From Erysipelotrichaceae bacterium (lineage in GTDB: Bacteria > Bacillota_I > Bacilli_A > Erysipelotrichales > Erysipelotrichaceae): a stretch of DNA of 37,815 bases. Numbering within the stretch: the stretch's first letter is position 1; each line of letters begins with the position of its first letter. The translations under genes were made by a program, and so were the position numbers. Shown piece by piece: positions 10,301 through 25,300 of this stretch. The notes below the pieces were generated by a model that saw nothing but the letters and a program-made list of their open reading frames with translations, was not told the DNA's origin and searched no databases. The stretch is taken from positions 1-37,815 of the forward strand of contig CAAGJS010000118.1 in the NCBI GenBank assembly GCA_900770275.1. The letters are read 5' to 3'.

Positions 10301-13300
10301 AGGTCTGACGGAACTGATTGGCGGCGACATTCTGACGCAGCTGAAGACGCGGTTCACGAATTTTACCGATACCTTCACAAAGTGGTATGAGGGTCTGGGT
10401 GATTCGGTTCAGACGGAACTGACCAGCGTCCTTCAGAAGTGCATCATCAATGAGGCATTGAACTATCTGAAGTCGATGGTTACGCTCAACGATCTGAGCG
10501 ACAAGACGACTTCCCTGAGCCCGTCTGGAAACGGAAGTGCAGCGACACGTGAGGCACATAAGGAAGCGCTGAAGAGCAGCCTCAAGAACGAGCTCACAAA
10601 GATCCAGACTTCAATCTCCGATGAGATGAAGAACTATTTGTACTCCATGAGTGCAGGGGTTCTCGAAGAGGCGATGAATTCGCTGGTAAATGTTGGAACG
10701 CTGCGTTCCTTCTTCTCCGGAAACATCGCTGAGAAGTTAAAGAATAATGCGATCAATGCGGCCATCAAGTCAGGCAAGGTCATTACGGACTATGCGCTGA
10801 AGAAGCTTTCAGGCTGGGCAAATCTCGGTGTCAAGACGACGACCGCGGGTTATGGTCATACCTTTGATACGCAGGCTGTATCCGGTGCCGGCGGCGGAAA
10901 TATCGGTGTCGCAGGCGGCGTAACGGTCGCAGTCATCAATGGTACGACGCGTGCCTATATCCTTACCGAAGGGAAGAACGTCACGGTCAATGGTGCGCTG
11001 ATCATCAAGGCAGACAGCGGACATCTTGAAAGTACGGCTGCTTCAGCTGCGCTGGATGGGGATGGAGAAATCGATGAGAATCTCTCCGTTTCAGAATCCG
11101 ATACAGGAATTACCAACACTGGCAGGCAGTACACCAATGCGTCCCATACAGCAGGAATTCAAATTGAGAATTCCTGGAACGGTCAGGTCAGCGTAGAGAC
11201 AGAAGATCTCAATGCGACGACCCGCAAGGTCACCGTTACCCTGAGCCCGGATGCCCATTATGCGGCAGGCTCGGTTGCGGCTGTCTTTGAAAAGTACAAG
11301 GACGCTGAGTCGCAGCAGGGTGCCGATGGCAAGCCGGATCCGACTAGGATCCTTACGCCGGTCAGGAGCACAACGAATCCGAACCAGTGGACATTCACCT
11401 ACAGCATCGTTGACTTTGCGCTGAACAACGTCATCGTTATTACGGGTATATTCATTGAGAGCCCTGCTACGGTAACGACCGGGACCGTTACCGGCGGCAC
11501 GATTACGGTTTACAATCCCTCGACGCCTGTCGATACGACAACGTCCACGGGAAACGGTACGACCAGCACAGGCGGATCGGCTTCCACGGGTACAACCGGA
11601 ACCACAACAAACAAGAATCCCTACAAGGCTACCGCCAAGGCAAGCCCGGGCAATAAGGTGATGGTCAAGATCACTCCGGATGCGACGCATCAGATCCGCA
11701 GCACTTCGACGCTGGCAGATCCGGCAGTGTACTACACCTATACATCGACGAGCGGCGAAACCAATAAGAAGGTCGCAATTCTTACACTTGAAGATGCCAA
11801 CCAAAACATCTACGCCTTCTATATGCCGACGGATGTCGATGCGCAGTATGCCTTTACGGTAAATGCGGTACTGGCAGCCAAGACGGCAGGTACAGGCACA
11901 ACGGCAAACGATACTGCCACGACACCGGAAGGTTCCTCGATCGGTGTCGGCGCTTCGTTCTCTCTGCTTGTGGATCATCAGACTGTCGAAGCTTACGTTG
12001 ACGGAAACGGCACGGTAACGGCCGACTCTGTCAGTATCACGGCGACCGGTACAAAGGAACAGAAGACAACTTCTGTTTCCGGTACGGATCCGATCAACAT
12101 CGACACCGAAGAAGGCAAGGCCGATGTCGATCTGGATAATGATGAAGAAAGCGGCAGCACCGGTACAGGAACAGGTTCCGGTACCGATGCAGGCACAGGC
12201 TCCAGCACCGGCACGGAAACCGGTGCAGCAGAAGGCGGTGCAGCAGAAGGCGGTGCAGCAGAAGGTGAAGAAGAGGAAGATGACAGCACGGATCACAGTG
12301 TTGACGCTTCCGTTTCCATCAATATCAGCAATACCAACATTCACGCATATACAGGCGAGAACGTTGTCTTCATCGTGACCGGCAGTCCTGATGCCAGTGA
12401 CGAAGATCTGAGTAAGGAAGATCCGGAAGTTCTTTCGGGCGACTTCCTGCTCTATGCCAAGGAAACGGGGCGTACCCTGACTCAGGCCAGCGGCTTTGCG
12501 GCAGGTTCTAAGACGGCTGTTGGTGCAGCGGTTTCCATCAACATCGCAAATGCGGATACAGTCTCTGAATTTGCGGGCCTGCTCAACGCGGCGAACGGCA
12601 ATGTGTTTATCCGTTCCTATGCGTATAACGAGGATGATTCCAAGGCAATCGCAACCGCAGTTGGCGCCGATATTGAGCGTTATCTGAACAAGTTCAATGA
12701 AACGCTCAACACCACAAGCGCCAAGGTGGACAAGGTCCTTAACGGCGGTTACGAAGGCTCCAAGACAACCAACACGAACAACCAGACAGCCGGCACGGTT
12801 AACAGCCAGCTTCAGCAGAATGCCAACAGCAACAACCAGAACAATGCCGGCGGAACCTCCAATCCTTCCAGGGATCAGGCGAATAACAACCAGCCGGTTT
12901 CGCGCAATGTTCTCAACTCCCAGGATGTAACAGCTCCAAGCACATCCGGCAGCGATTCGCGGGTTGGCCAGGCGCAGCAGCAGGGTAGAGATACGGCTTC
13001 GGAAAATACACCGGCCCAGACATCCACGACACCCAGCCGGGTACGTCGGGCTGCTCCAGCAGCCGGTGCCACCGAGGCTGCGGATGCGGCGGGACAGACG
13101 GAAAGCAGGGGTATTCAGGTTGCGGCAGCCGTTGGTCTCAACATCACCAATGAAAAGGCAAAGACGCTCGTTAAGGGAACGATTGTCTCTTCACGTAATG
13201 CAATGTTCACAGCCGTCAATCATGGCAACTTCCAGACGCTGGGAACCGGTGCGACGATGACGCTTGCGGAGTCGCAGTTTGCGATCGCTGTCGGTGTCGC

Positions 13301-16300
13301 AGTATCGGTTGATCGCAATGAGGCGGTTGTTGAAGTCGGTTCGAATACGAATTCTGAGATTCATTCCTCTGAGTCTGTCAGCGTAACAGCTGATCTCACC
13401 CAGAACATGGATGGCAATTACCGTGGACTTCTCGGCGCGCAGGCGATTGCCGGCTCCGTGACAGGTACAGCTGATGCGGCGATTGCCGGTGCCTTTGCGG
13501 TACTTGTATCGAAGGCAGTCACCACGGCTGAGATTCTTCCATACACGATCATTTCCACAAAGGAAATGACTCTCTCGGCACAGGATAAGACCAAGCTGGC
13601 TATCCGTGCCGGCAGTATCTCCGCTTCCAAGGGCGGCGCATCCGTCGGTCTTGGCGCAAGCTTCGCCATCATCTACGCATCCAACAAAGTGACGGCTGAA
13701 ATCGGTCATGACGCAGACATCACGGCAGAAACGCTCAACGTACGTGCTGTCAAGCTGCGGGTTGACAAGGAAGATTACGACTCCGTTCTCGGCCTCAGTG
13801 ATCTGATCTCGGATTCAACCGGAGCTGAAGACTCCGAAGGAACGACAACCGAAAAGGGCGTCATCAACCTCAACAAGGTAGAGGGTTCCGACAGCTATAC
13901 GATCGATATCACCATTTCCACGGATACGATTCTCAATGGCCTAACGGCTCTCAATTTCCTTTCCTCGAACAATTACTATGTTGAAGCAATCTCCGGCGCC
14001 GTAAGTGCCGGCGGCAGCGGAAAGCTTGCCGCAGCAGGTTCCTTCTCCATGGTCTTCTGGAACAATCAGACCAGGGCTCTCATCGATGATTCGGTCAGGA
14101 TCAATCTGACCAGGGATCTCGAACTGACAGCAGTCGAAGATACATCGGCACGTTTAATCGCCGGTGCACTTTCAGCGGGCACTTCAAAGGTGGGCGTCGG
14201 ACTCTCTCTGACCTTCCTCTATGATGAAAACACAGTGGAAAGCAGCGTCGGCGAAGGCGCAGTAATCACGGTCGGCGGCAGCTACACACAGAACGCCGAT
14301 ACAACACAGGATCTTCTTTCCATTACGGTCGCGGCTGGCGCAACATCGGGTACCGTCGCCGTCGGTGGTAATATCGGTCTGACAGTACTCGACAATACGA
14401 CGAAGGCATTCATCGGCGATAACACAACAGTCCATGCCGGAAACAACGTAACGGTTCATGCCGGTCTCAACAGTGACATGATCCTCGTCGCCGCTTCCCT
14501 GGCCGGTTCGAAGTCGACAGCTGTCGGCGGAACACTCCATGTCTTTGTTGGCAACAGTGTAACTTCGGCTCTTCTTGGCAGCGGCGTCACCATCATCGGC
14601 CTCAATGGTAATGCCATCGCCGGCAGCTTCACCCTCGATGCCAAGACCTATGAACGTTTAATCTCCGTACTCGGTTCCGCTTCCGCAAGTTCCTCAGCTG
14701 CTGGCGCCGGTGTCATTTCGGTACTGATCGCTGATGGCAAAACAAATGCGGAAACCGGATCGAAGGCAATTATTAAGACGGCCGGTGACATTGCGATCAC
14801 GGCTCACGCAGACACAACATTCTTCCTCATCAATGCGTCGGTCGGCCTTTCTTCGAGCAACGCGGCAGGCGCAACAATCACGGTCAACGTGATGGATCGT
14901 GATGTCATCGCAGGTCTGGGCGCTTCTTCAACGGCTCAGGCAGGCGGAAACGTCATCATCAGTGCAGATGCGGACAGCTTCACTCTGCTGGTTGCCTTCG
15001 CGCTTGGTGCTGCGGGATCCAATTCCTTTACAGGAGTGGTTCCGGTGATTGTCGCCTCTTCCAACATTCATGCGTATACGGCCGATTCAACGGCGGACGC
15101 ACACAGTGTGATCAGCGGCGAAAACATCGGCATCAACGCATTTGAAAAATCGAGGAACTACTACATCGCCGGCGGCATTGCGGGCTCCGGCAGTATTGCG
15201 GCCGGTGCCACGATCGCTACGGCTGTCCTTGAAAATACAGTTACTGCGGAAGCGGGCGGCTTCAATGATCTGATGGCCCGTGCCGGCGGTACGCCGATTG
15301 TTCTTCCAGGCTATGATTCAGCGGATGGCAAGCATGGTATTCAGATCCATGCCAACGCCAACGATCGTACCTATATGTTCGTAGTCGGTGCTTCGCTTTC
15401 GGGAAGCACGGCTGTTAACGGCGTCGTTTCAACCGTCGTCAAGAACAACCAGGTCCATGCAAGAGCACGTGAACATTCCACCCTCCGCTCCGGTTCTTCA
15501 GGGTCTTCGGATGATTCCGCAGACCCTGACCCGGACGCGTACAAAGCGGCTGAATCCATTGAAATCACGGCGACGGACGATGCGTATCTGCTCGACGTTG
15601 CGGGTGCGTTAAGCCTCTCCGGCAGCGTTGGCTTCGGGGCTACAGTCATTACCCTTGTCTTCAAGAAGAACGTAAGTGCAGAAAATCTCGCGGACCTCAC
15701 GATTGCCGACGGCGATATCCTTGTCAACGCATATTCCAGGGACAGGGTCATTCTGCTGGGCGTTACGTTTGCAGGATCCGGTTCGGCAGCTTCGGCTAAC
15801 GGCGTCAATACGCTGGTCTTCAAGGACAGCGTCGAAGCGATCGCCAATGGAACGATGAAGGCCAACGGAACGATCAATGTTCATACGGAAAACAGGGACA
15901 CGTTCCATAACATTGCGGCAGCTGTCGCCGGCTCTGGTGCAGCGGCCGGGACGGGCGTTGTCGTCGTTACCTACTTTGAATCTTCCGCCAAAGCCTATGC
16001 AAAGGCAGGTGCTTCACTGACTGCCGCAGGCGATGTCAATATTCAGGCTGTATCCTATGAACTGGTCAACAGCGATGCGGCGGGTCTCAGCGGCAGCGGC
16101 ACAGCAGCTGTCGGCGGCACGGTCGTTGTCGCGGTAACCAAAATCACGACGGCAGCCTATACCGAAAACGGTGTGACGCTGAAGTCGATCACCGGCAATG
16201 TCAATGTGACGGCGGATGATGATTTCGATCTCATCGGCATCGTCGTTACGATTGCGGCATCCGGTACGGCCGGCATCGGCATCTCGGTTCTGGCAACGGT

Positions 16301-19300
16301 TTCCTACAATACTATCTATGCCGTCCTTGGCACAAACAACACAGTCAACGCAGCAGGAAACGTAACCGTATCTGCCCGCAGCGACCGCAAGGTACAGGGC
16401 TATACGGCAACGGTATCCGTCGGCGGAGCCGCGGCAGGCATTGCGGCAAACGTCATGGTCATCAGCGTCGGCTCCCTGCTGAACAAGGATTCAAGCAATG
16501 CGATTTATCAGACTTCAAATGACGGCGGCAGTGTCCATCCGCAGAATGATGTCAATCGCGGATTCACCGCATCCGGAAGCCGTGTCAGCGGCGACCGTCC
16601 GGATGATCTCGATATTCTTCTAGGCAAACCGTCTGCAGGCGACACACGTACCTCGGACTATGACACCGTAAAGTCCTCTGCCGGCTTCAATGGCAATGAC
16701 AACAGCTATGGCCAGGAAGAAGGCATCAGCGAATCTAACGGCTCCAAGGCCAACGATCCCGAAAATGGAACCGTCAATACCGGCAGTCTCAACGATGAAA
16801 CTTATGATGAGACGGCTGACAGCGTCAGGATTTCCCAGAACGGTGCCGTTGTCCATGGCGTAACGCTCAAGGACAGCACATCGGCTGCAATCTCGACAGG
16901 AACCGTTGTTATCGCCGGTGGAAACATTGATGTACTGGCAGCGGACAGACTGAGCACCTATGCGGTAGCCGGAACAATCGCGGCTGGCAGCGTCGGCGTC
17001 GGTGCGGGCGTCTCGGTTGTTCTTCTCAATTCGAGTGTCAACGCAGTCGTTCAGGAAGGCGCATCGCTTACGGCAGAGGGAACGGTTACGGTTAAGGCGG
17101 TGTCCGGTGCTGTCGATGCGGAAAAGGCAGATCTGAGTTCGGAAAGTGGAAAGAGCGCCATGAACGGAGTGGACAATGTGAACTCCGGCGCCGTCAACTC
17201 TACGGTCAGCGACCAGATGAGTGATCAGAACCCGGATGCGGCCAAGTCTACTGCTTCGATTTTCGTCATCGGTGTTGTCGGCGGCTTCGGCATGGCAGGC
17301 GTCGGTGTCACGGCCGGTACGCTGATCATGACAGCGCAGGCCAACGCACTGCTCAATGGCAATGTCACCAGGGCAGCTGCCATCACCGTTGAATCAAGCT
17401 TTGAATACGGCATCATCCTTACCGGTGTCGTTTCCCTGTCCGGCGGTGTCGTCGGAGTATCGGGAACCTTTGGCTTCACCTACTTTGAAGGAAATGAAAT
17501 GGCTGGTATCGGCAGCGCGGCTTCCCTGCGCAACATTGCAGGAACCATCCGTGTACGTACCGGTGGAAAAACAAATATCTGGGCAGCGGCGGGTGCTGCT
17601 GCGGCAGGTGCAGGCGGCGTCAGTGTACCAATCGCGGCAGCGATCAACCGTACACGCGGCGAAGCGTTCATCGGCCAGGGCGTAACGATTTCTAACAGTC
17701 CGAATGCGGCAATCGTTATGGATTCGAACCTCGAAGCCAATGCGAATGCGGCCGTAATTGCGATTTCGGCTGGCGCGGTTGGCGTCGGTGTATCGGCAGC
17801 TGTTGCGATCAATCGTCCGACTCTGCTTACCTATATCGGTATTTCTCCTGTTGCGGGCGGGAATACGGATACTTTCACCGCGGCCTCTTCGAAGGGCTCG
17901 ATTGAAGCACAGTCGGTTACCATTACCAACACCATTACCGGCGCGACAAATGTCTATGGCCTAGGTCTTGCGGCAGGTGCAGTTGCGGTCAACGGTTCAG
18001 TAGCGATTGGTCTAGGCCGTGCGATTGGTTACGCAGCTGTCAATCAGGCAGATCTCACGCTGTCCGGCGCCCTGAAGATTCAGGCGTTTATGGATGGTGA
18101 CGTCACAGTTACGGATCTGACGGTTGTCGGCGGTGCGGTTGCGGTTGGTGCTTCGGTTGCAGTAGCACAGTTGAAGACAGTCAACGAAGCTCTGATCGAC
18201 ATGACCGGCTCCAGCATTGAAGCTTCGAACATTGAAGTCAATGCGGGAACGGAAGACAAACCTTACGATTCTCAGGCACTTGTCACAGTCGTGACCGGTT
18301 CTGCCGGCGCAGTGACGGGTGCGCTCAATATTGCGATCGCTCTTGCAAGTGCAGAAAACCGTGCGATTATTCGCGGCGCGACAGAGACCGGTACAGCATC
18401 TCTGAAGACAGCAGGCGCATTAAACGTAACCGCCAACGGACGTGCAAAGTCCTATGCGGTCATCGTCAATGGTTATGCCGGTGCGCTTGCGATCAATGTC
18501 AGCGTCGCCGTCTCTACCATTACAGCGGTTCAGGAAGCACTGATCGATACATCCGTGAATGATGTCATCGAAGCAGGGTCTCTGAATGTGACTTCGTATC
18601 AGAATCAGGCAGATACGAAGAATCCTGGCTTCATCATCAAGATCGCTAAGAAGCTTAAGGATCTTGGCGAAGAAAAGACTCTCTCAATTACGCCGACGAC
18701 AATGGCCGATGCCTTCATATTCAGTGCAGGCGTCAGCGCAATCTCGATCTCGGCGAGTGTCGCCTTTGCCAAGGCAGACGCGACATCGCGGGCTAAGGCT
18801 GCGGCAGGCAATCTGACGATTCTTCCTGGAAATAATGCAGGTGTCAACGTCATTAACAATGCGGCATCGCTCTCCTATGCGACAACGATGGCACTCGATG
18901 CGAGTCTGATCAGCGTCGGCCTGATGGGAACGGTCAGTATCGCGGCCGGTACCTTCGAAGCAATTCTCAATACAAACGGAACGATCCATACTGGCAATGC
19001 CAACGTTCTGGTACAGAACATCTTCACTTCCATCAGCGAAGCCAGGACAACTCCGGCACTTGGCGGAGTCGATCTCAAGCTGGCAAGCGGAAAGGCAAAT
19101 GTCAGCTATTCCAAGGCAACGACGAATGCCAATACCGGCATCGGCGGTAACGGAAGAATCGATGCAGGAACAGGCAGTGTCTCGGTAAAGGCAGACGCTA
19201 ATGTCTATTCGCACGCAGTCGTTGAACATCCGGCATTCTCACTGAATGGATTTGGCATTGCGGTCGATGCCGTGATCGCAGATGCGGCCATCGTGATGCG

Positions 19301-22300
19301 TACCTACGCAGATGCGGCAGCGATTAAGGCAGCTTCGTTCTCGCTCGTCTCCGATTTCAACAAGAGCGGATCGGAAGCGGCTCTGGCCGAGTTCGGAGCA
19401 CAGTCAAAAGCCAGCGGCAATCTGACGCTGGTTGGCGGATCGAGCAATGTCGCTTCGGCAGCAGTCAGTGCTGAAAACCGTGCCGAAGTACGCAACGCAT
19501 CGTTTGATCTGACCGGCAGCTTCACCGTTGAAAATCACAGCACATCGATCGCCAAGGCATGGCTCAGCCGTAAGAATCTTACGATCGGCGGAATGACGCT
19601 TGGCATCAATGTGATGCGTGCAGTGGCAGGCGGAACCTTTACGACAGATGTCGCAACGGCAGGAATCATCGCTTTGGATGTGAATGTCATTACCGAATAC
19701 ACATCGAAGGCAGATGCCTTCACGTCGCAGGCAGGCATGGGCATTTCCGGAAATCTGGTAAATGGCGAAGTCAATGTCGCCAATGCCCAGGTCACTTCGA
19801 ATGCCGGCGCAATTCTTGGCGGAAATGGAATAGTAACTGTCACCGGTGCAGTCAATGTTAAGGCTGCCGGTACAGCAGCGGCATATGCGGCCAATGAAAG
19901 TGCGGGCATCGATCTCAGCGGCATCCGTGTTGCGGTGAACGATATCCGAGCCATTCAGAATGCCGTTCAGCATGCCGCTGTCAATGATCTTGAAATTCAT
20001 GCGGCAGGTGTAACCGTCACCTCGATCCTCAATGATCAGGATGGTATCTATGGAGCACTGGCGACACCGAACGATGAAAAGCTTGTCAGCGTCACGCTGG
20101 TCGGCGGCGAAGTCAACAACGTCGTGGCCGAAGCGAATGCGACCGCAGACGCCGGTGTCAATAACGCATCTCTCTACGTTACCGGTAACATCAATGTTTC
20201 GACGAAGGCACGCTCCATTGCCAAGGCGCAGAAGGGCGGAACTTCGGTATCCTTCAGCCTGGTCGGTATCGGTGTTCTGGTCATGAAGGCGGATGCGTCC
20301 GGCAACTTCGCATCCTTCATCAACAGTGCACGGACAATCGAGGCAGGCGGTGCGGTTTCTGTAACCAATACCTATACTTCGGATGCGTATGCCATGTCGA
20401 TGCAGCCGGAGAATGGTGTTTCCATCAATCTTGTCAGCGGACAGGTCAACTACGCAGAGGCGAAGTCGACGACGATCGCATCCTCTTACATCGCGGCCGA
20501 TGATCTGTATGCGGCAGGTGATATCAATGTTAAGGCGACCGGAAAGCTGACGGCGAAGGCAGAAGTACGTCAGGCATCCTTCAATGTCAGTGTCGCAAGA
20601 ATTGCGGGCAGCTATGTGAATGCGGAAATCAGCGGAAGTCAGTCGGCCTATATTTCGGGCGCAAATGGTGGAAGTGATGGTATCCGCAGCGATGGTGCCA
20701 TTAATGTTCTCTCGATTCTCGATGGCAGCTCGGTCTATGCGCTGGGCGGTCCTTCGGGCAGCTCCACAAACATCTCGATCGTCAACGCAGACGCCAATTA
20801 CCTCGATGCGAAGGCTCACTTCATCAATAAGGCGTATATCAGCGATGCCATCGTTACGGCAGCGGGCGCAATTACGGTGAAGGCAAGTGCGGACAATATT
20901 ACGGTTGAATCGCATGCGGATGCACCGGACTTCAGTATCGGCATCGCTTCCGCAAATGCAGTCATTACCCGTACCGATCTTTACAACGACGTTGAAGCAT
21001 TCATCAGTGGCAACAGCGTCGTTACCGGTCAGGACGTATCCGTTCTTGCGGTGAACCATGCGACCGTAACATCCTTCGGTGCAGCGCCGCTTCTCTCAAT
21101 TACGATTGCCAATGGCGAGTCCGTCGTTGTTACAGCGACAGCCGGACAGACTGCAGCCAACACAACGAAGGCCTATATCGGCAGCGGATCGAAGGTTTAT
21201 GCCATTGGTCTTAGTGACAGTGACGATGTCGTTGTCAACGCAGATGCGAAGCTGACGATGAGTGCTGAAACGACGGCGGCTTCGAGCATCTCGGCAGTAA
21301 GCCTTGGTGCCTTCCATCTGAAGAATCTGGTTGGCGCAACAGATACACAGGCATACATCAGCGGAACCGTTGGTTCCTATAACGATATTCTTGTCGTTGC
21401 GATCGACGTCGTTGACACTTCGACAGCAGTGACGACAAAGAATGTTTCTCTGGCATCGGCCGGTGTGTCGACAACAGAAAATCAGGTGACACAGAATGTG
21501 CGTGTCGAAGCGGGTTCGGGTGCTTCCATGGATGCGATCCGGAATATCAGCTTCCTGGCATCTTCGAGCGCGAATGCGACGGCTTCGATCAATTCTGACA
21601 GTACGGGTCTTGGTACGCTCAATGTAGTAAAGGCGATCAACTCCTATACGCGGACAACGCGGGCTGTTGTCGGTGATCTGGTGAAGATGAATGCGCGCTA
21701 TGGCAATCTGAGTTTCATTGCCAGGGCGGCGGATTCGAAGATCAGTTCGGATTCGGAGGGATATTCGGGTTCGGCGATTGCGGGCAAAGGTCCGGAATCC
21801 TACATCACCTATCGTGGAACAACCGAAGTGACCATCGGCAGCGGCAGTGATATCGAAGCTGTTTATGGCGATGTTGAAGTCGGTGCCTATGCTTCGACGG
21901 TACTGTCTTCGAGTGCGGTGCGTGATGCGGCACAGATTGCCGGCAGTAACACGAGCTATGCAAAGATTGATGCGATCGAAAAGGTACTTGTAAAGATCGC
22001 TGATCAGGCGGCGGAAAAGACGAGAATCGTTGGCCAGAACACAAGTATTGCGGCCGAGATTACAAAGCAGGAATTCTCTGCCGTCACAAGTTCGATCGTC
22101 CGTGCGGCCGGCAGCTATACAAGGGCAACCTCACAGATCTTCGCCGCAAATACGATGGATGTTGTGATCGGCAATGCCTATGTCGGCGGGACAAACAACC
22201 TGTCGATTACGGCGCTTGCGGAAAATCTCCGTCACAATTCGCAGAGCTATGCGGAAATCATCGGATTTACGGGCAAGGTTTATGCGACATCGACGGACAA

Positions 22301-25300
22301 TACGACCAATGAGGCGAACATCAATGTGACTTTCAGTGCGGATCTGGCGGGACCGGATATTTCGATTACCGCCGATGCGCCGGAAGATACATCCAATACG
22401 TATACGCGCAATGCCAATGCGGTGGCGAACACCATCGTTCACAAGGTCTGGACGAAGGTGAAGACCGTCATTGAAAAGGTTGTTAACAAGCTTTGCAAGA
22501 TTCCTCTGATCGGAAAACTGATCAAGAAGATCGTGAAGAAGATTGTTCAGTGGGTTGATAAGCTCGTTGAAGTCGTCTTCTATTCGGATGCGGAAAGCGA
22601 TCCGAAGCTGACGCTGAAGAATTCCGGTAAGGTTACGCTGAACGGAGCGATTCACAGCGGCGGCGGCGAAGCGGGTATCTACATCGAAATCGGCGGCGAA
22701 GACGGTGCGGTAACGGCAGGTGATGTGTATACATCCGGTATGCCGGAAGCCCTGAGCAATCCGGCGGATTTCATCGCCATCGATAACGCCGCAAGAACGA
22801 TTACAATCAACCGGCTGATGAATACGGATGCGGGCAGCTTCCGGGTAACGGCCGGCATCGGAAACATTCTTGGTCAGTATCGCCTGTATTCCAACAACGC
22901 GCTGCCTAATGTTGTCATTACCAACAGCACTTCCTATAAGCTCATTCTTAAGAATGTTGTGATGGTCAATGCGGCAGCTCCGGTTCCTTCGGTCAATCTG
23001 TCGGCGGATAACGGTACGGACACCAGTTCGTATATCTACGGTCTCGAGAAGCCGTCACTGACAGTCACAAGCGGATCGGATACGGCGAAGGGCGGTGATC
23101 TGGAGTTCGGCTTCAGTGATACGCAGATTGAAACGGATCTTGGTGAAGGAAAACTTACCATCCGTCTGAACGGCGGAAAGCTGACGAGTGCGCAGGCATA
23201 TCGTGCAGACGGCAGTATGGATGAGTCGAAGTCGGCATTCGTTGCGGCAAATCAGATTGACATCGACGCCGGAAGTATCGGCAATGGAAAGAAAGATCCG
23301 TTCCGCCTCTATGTATTTGATGTGGAAGGATACAGCGGAAACGCGAACGTCATTGCGATTGCGGAAAGCAGAGCGTCGCTCGGCCTTCATGCGGATCAGG
23401 ATCTTGGTGTTTCGCTGACCTACGTTAAACTCGTGAACAAGGATGCCAAGGGGAACAACGTATCGGATGCGCAGCTGGATTCGAAGCTGACGCTGGAGGA
23501 AATCATTGCCGGTGGTACGAACTTCATCGAAGTCAATTCGCCGCTGGAGCTTGTGGTTACACGCAGTTCCGAGGGCGATTCCGAGAATGCGGTTCCTCGT
23601 TCGGCAATGGTACTGGTCAGGGTTTCCGGCGAAACCGGGACAAGCGACCGGATGATTCAGACGGAAGTGGAAGGAAAGAAGTACTATCTGACGGAAGACG
23701 GCAGACTGTACAGCGGTTCGAGCTATTCGTTTGATGCGGCTGCGTACGGAATGGATGATGCGGGATATACGACGTATCAGATGCCGGACGGGTCGGTTGT
23801 TGTTACGAGGAAAGATGACGGCAGATTTGTTTCAGTGATCCGTGACAGCTTTGCGGATGATGCGGACGGCTATGATCTTTCCGACGTGAGCTATACAAGG
23901 GATGCGAATGGAAATCTGACGATTACCTTTACGGAAACCGGATCCGGCAGTGTTCTGAAGTCGGTCGTAATCAAGGACGGAAAGGCATACATGTCCATCC
24001 TGAAGGATGGCGTCCAGAGCTACATTTCCGTTGTGGATGGTACAGGCAAATGGGTGCTTCCGAACGGGATTACGGTTTATTTCAAGCAGGCACTGTTTGA
24101 TGCCAAGGGAAATCCGGTGGATTACACCGTGCTTCACACAGAAACAATCGATGGTACGACGACGATCTGGGTTCTTCTGGAAAGTCTGACGCAGAACAGC
24201 GATACGATTTATCACGTTGCGAAGCTGACATCGAACGAGTCTGGCGACCGTACCTTTGTGGAAGGCTATACCTACAACCTGGCTTCGTTCATTTCCAGAA
24301 CGGTCAAACTTTCGTCGACGGAAACGGAAGCGAAGAAGAAGCTTGCGGAAGTTTCAGTCAATGCGAAGAATCTGAACCAGAAGCTCGAGGAAAATGCGAA
24401 CAGTGAGACGAGAGTGTCCGGGGATGAAGTTCTGAGAAGTTATCTTGGCAGCGGATATTCAACTCTGCTCAAGGGTATTACCGATGACTACAGCGTTGAA
24501 TTCAGCCTTGTATTCAAGGCATCTGAACTGAAGACGACGCAGGATGAGGAAGGAAATGAGATCGCTTCCTATCTGACTGCCTGGACGCTGAACATTGTTC
24601 TGAAGAAGGGTGGAAGTGTGATCGCTTCGAAGAAGGAACTTTCGGGAAGTTTTGAAAGCAGTACTGCCTATGCGATCAAGGAAACCCGTGCAACACTGAC
24701 TGCGGCAGGAACAGATGCACAGCCTCAGATCAGCGGTTATGCGGAGAGTGCAGATTCTTCGGGTATGTACGTATATTCGGATGAACGTGGTCTTGTGTAC
24801 TATTCGGAGAAAGACTTTAACGGTGTGAAGGTTGGTACAGGAACGGCGCTGACAAAGACCGATGAGGATGGAAAGATCTGGATGGATACGGCCGGAAATT
24901 ACTTCCTTGTTGAAAACGATACAGTGAAGAAACTGGCTCTCAATGCGGCCGGCGGCTACAGCAAGACGGACGACAGGACGATCACTTTCCAGAATTCTTC
25001 CGGACAGACGACCTATTCGATGGTACTTGGCAAAGTCTATGCGGTTTATCTGGATGATGCCGGTGTTCTTCAGATCCGGAGTGTAGCAATTGAACTGTCG
25101 GAAGAGAATCTGAAAAATCAGAACGGCAATCAGAAGATCACGGTTTCGACCGAGATGAAACAGCAGGTCGATGCCTATGGGCAGCTGATGTATTCGCGTC
25201 AGGTGATGACGATCGGAACTCTGGTTGGGAGATTTATCAAGAAGGTGTCCGCAACCGGTTTAGACGTTGATTTCGGCAGGGCTCTGAGAGACACGCTCAG

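Noticed and set aside
19404..21059. 551-codon reading frame on the minus strand, with similar long ones at 11091-12344 and 27987-29237
   Set aside because: They lie wholly antisense to the giant gene and have odd Cys/Arg/Asp-rich composition, as expected from codon bias of the repeats. No start signals or domains are seen.
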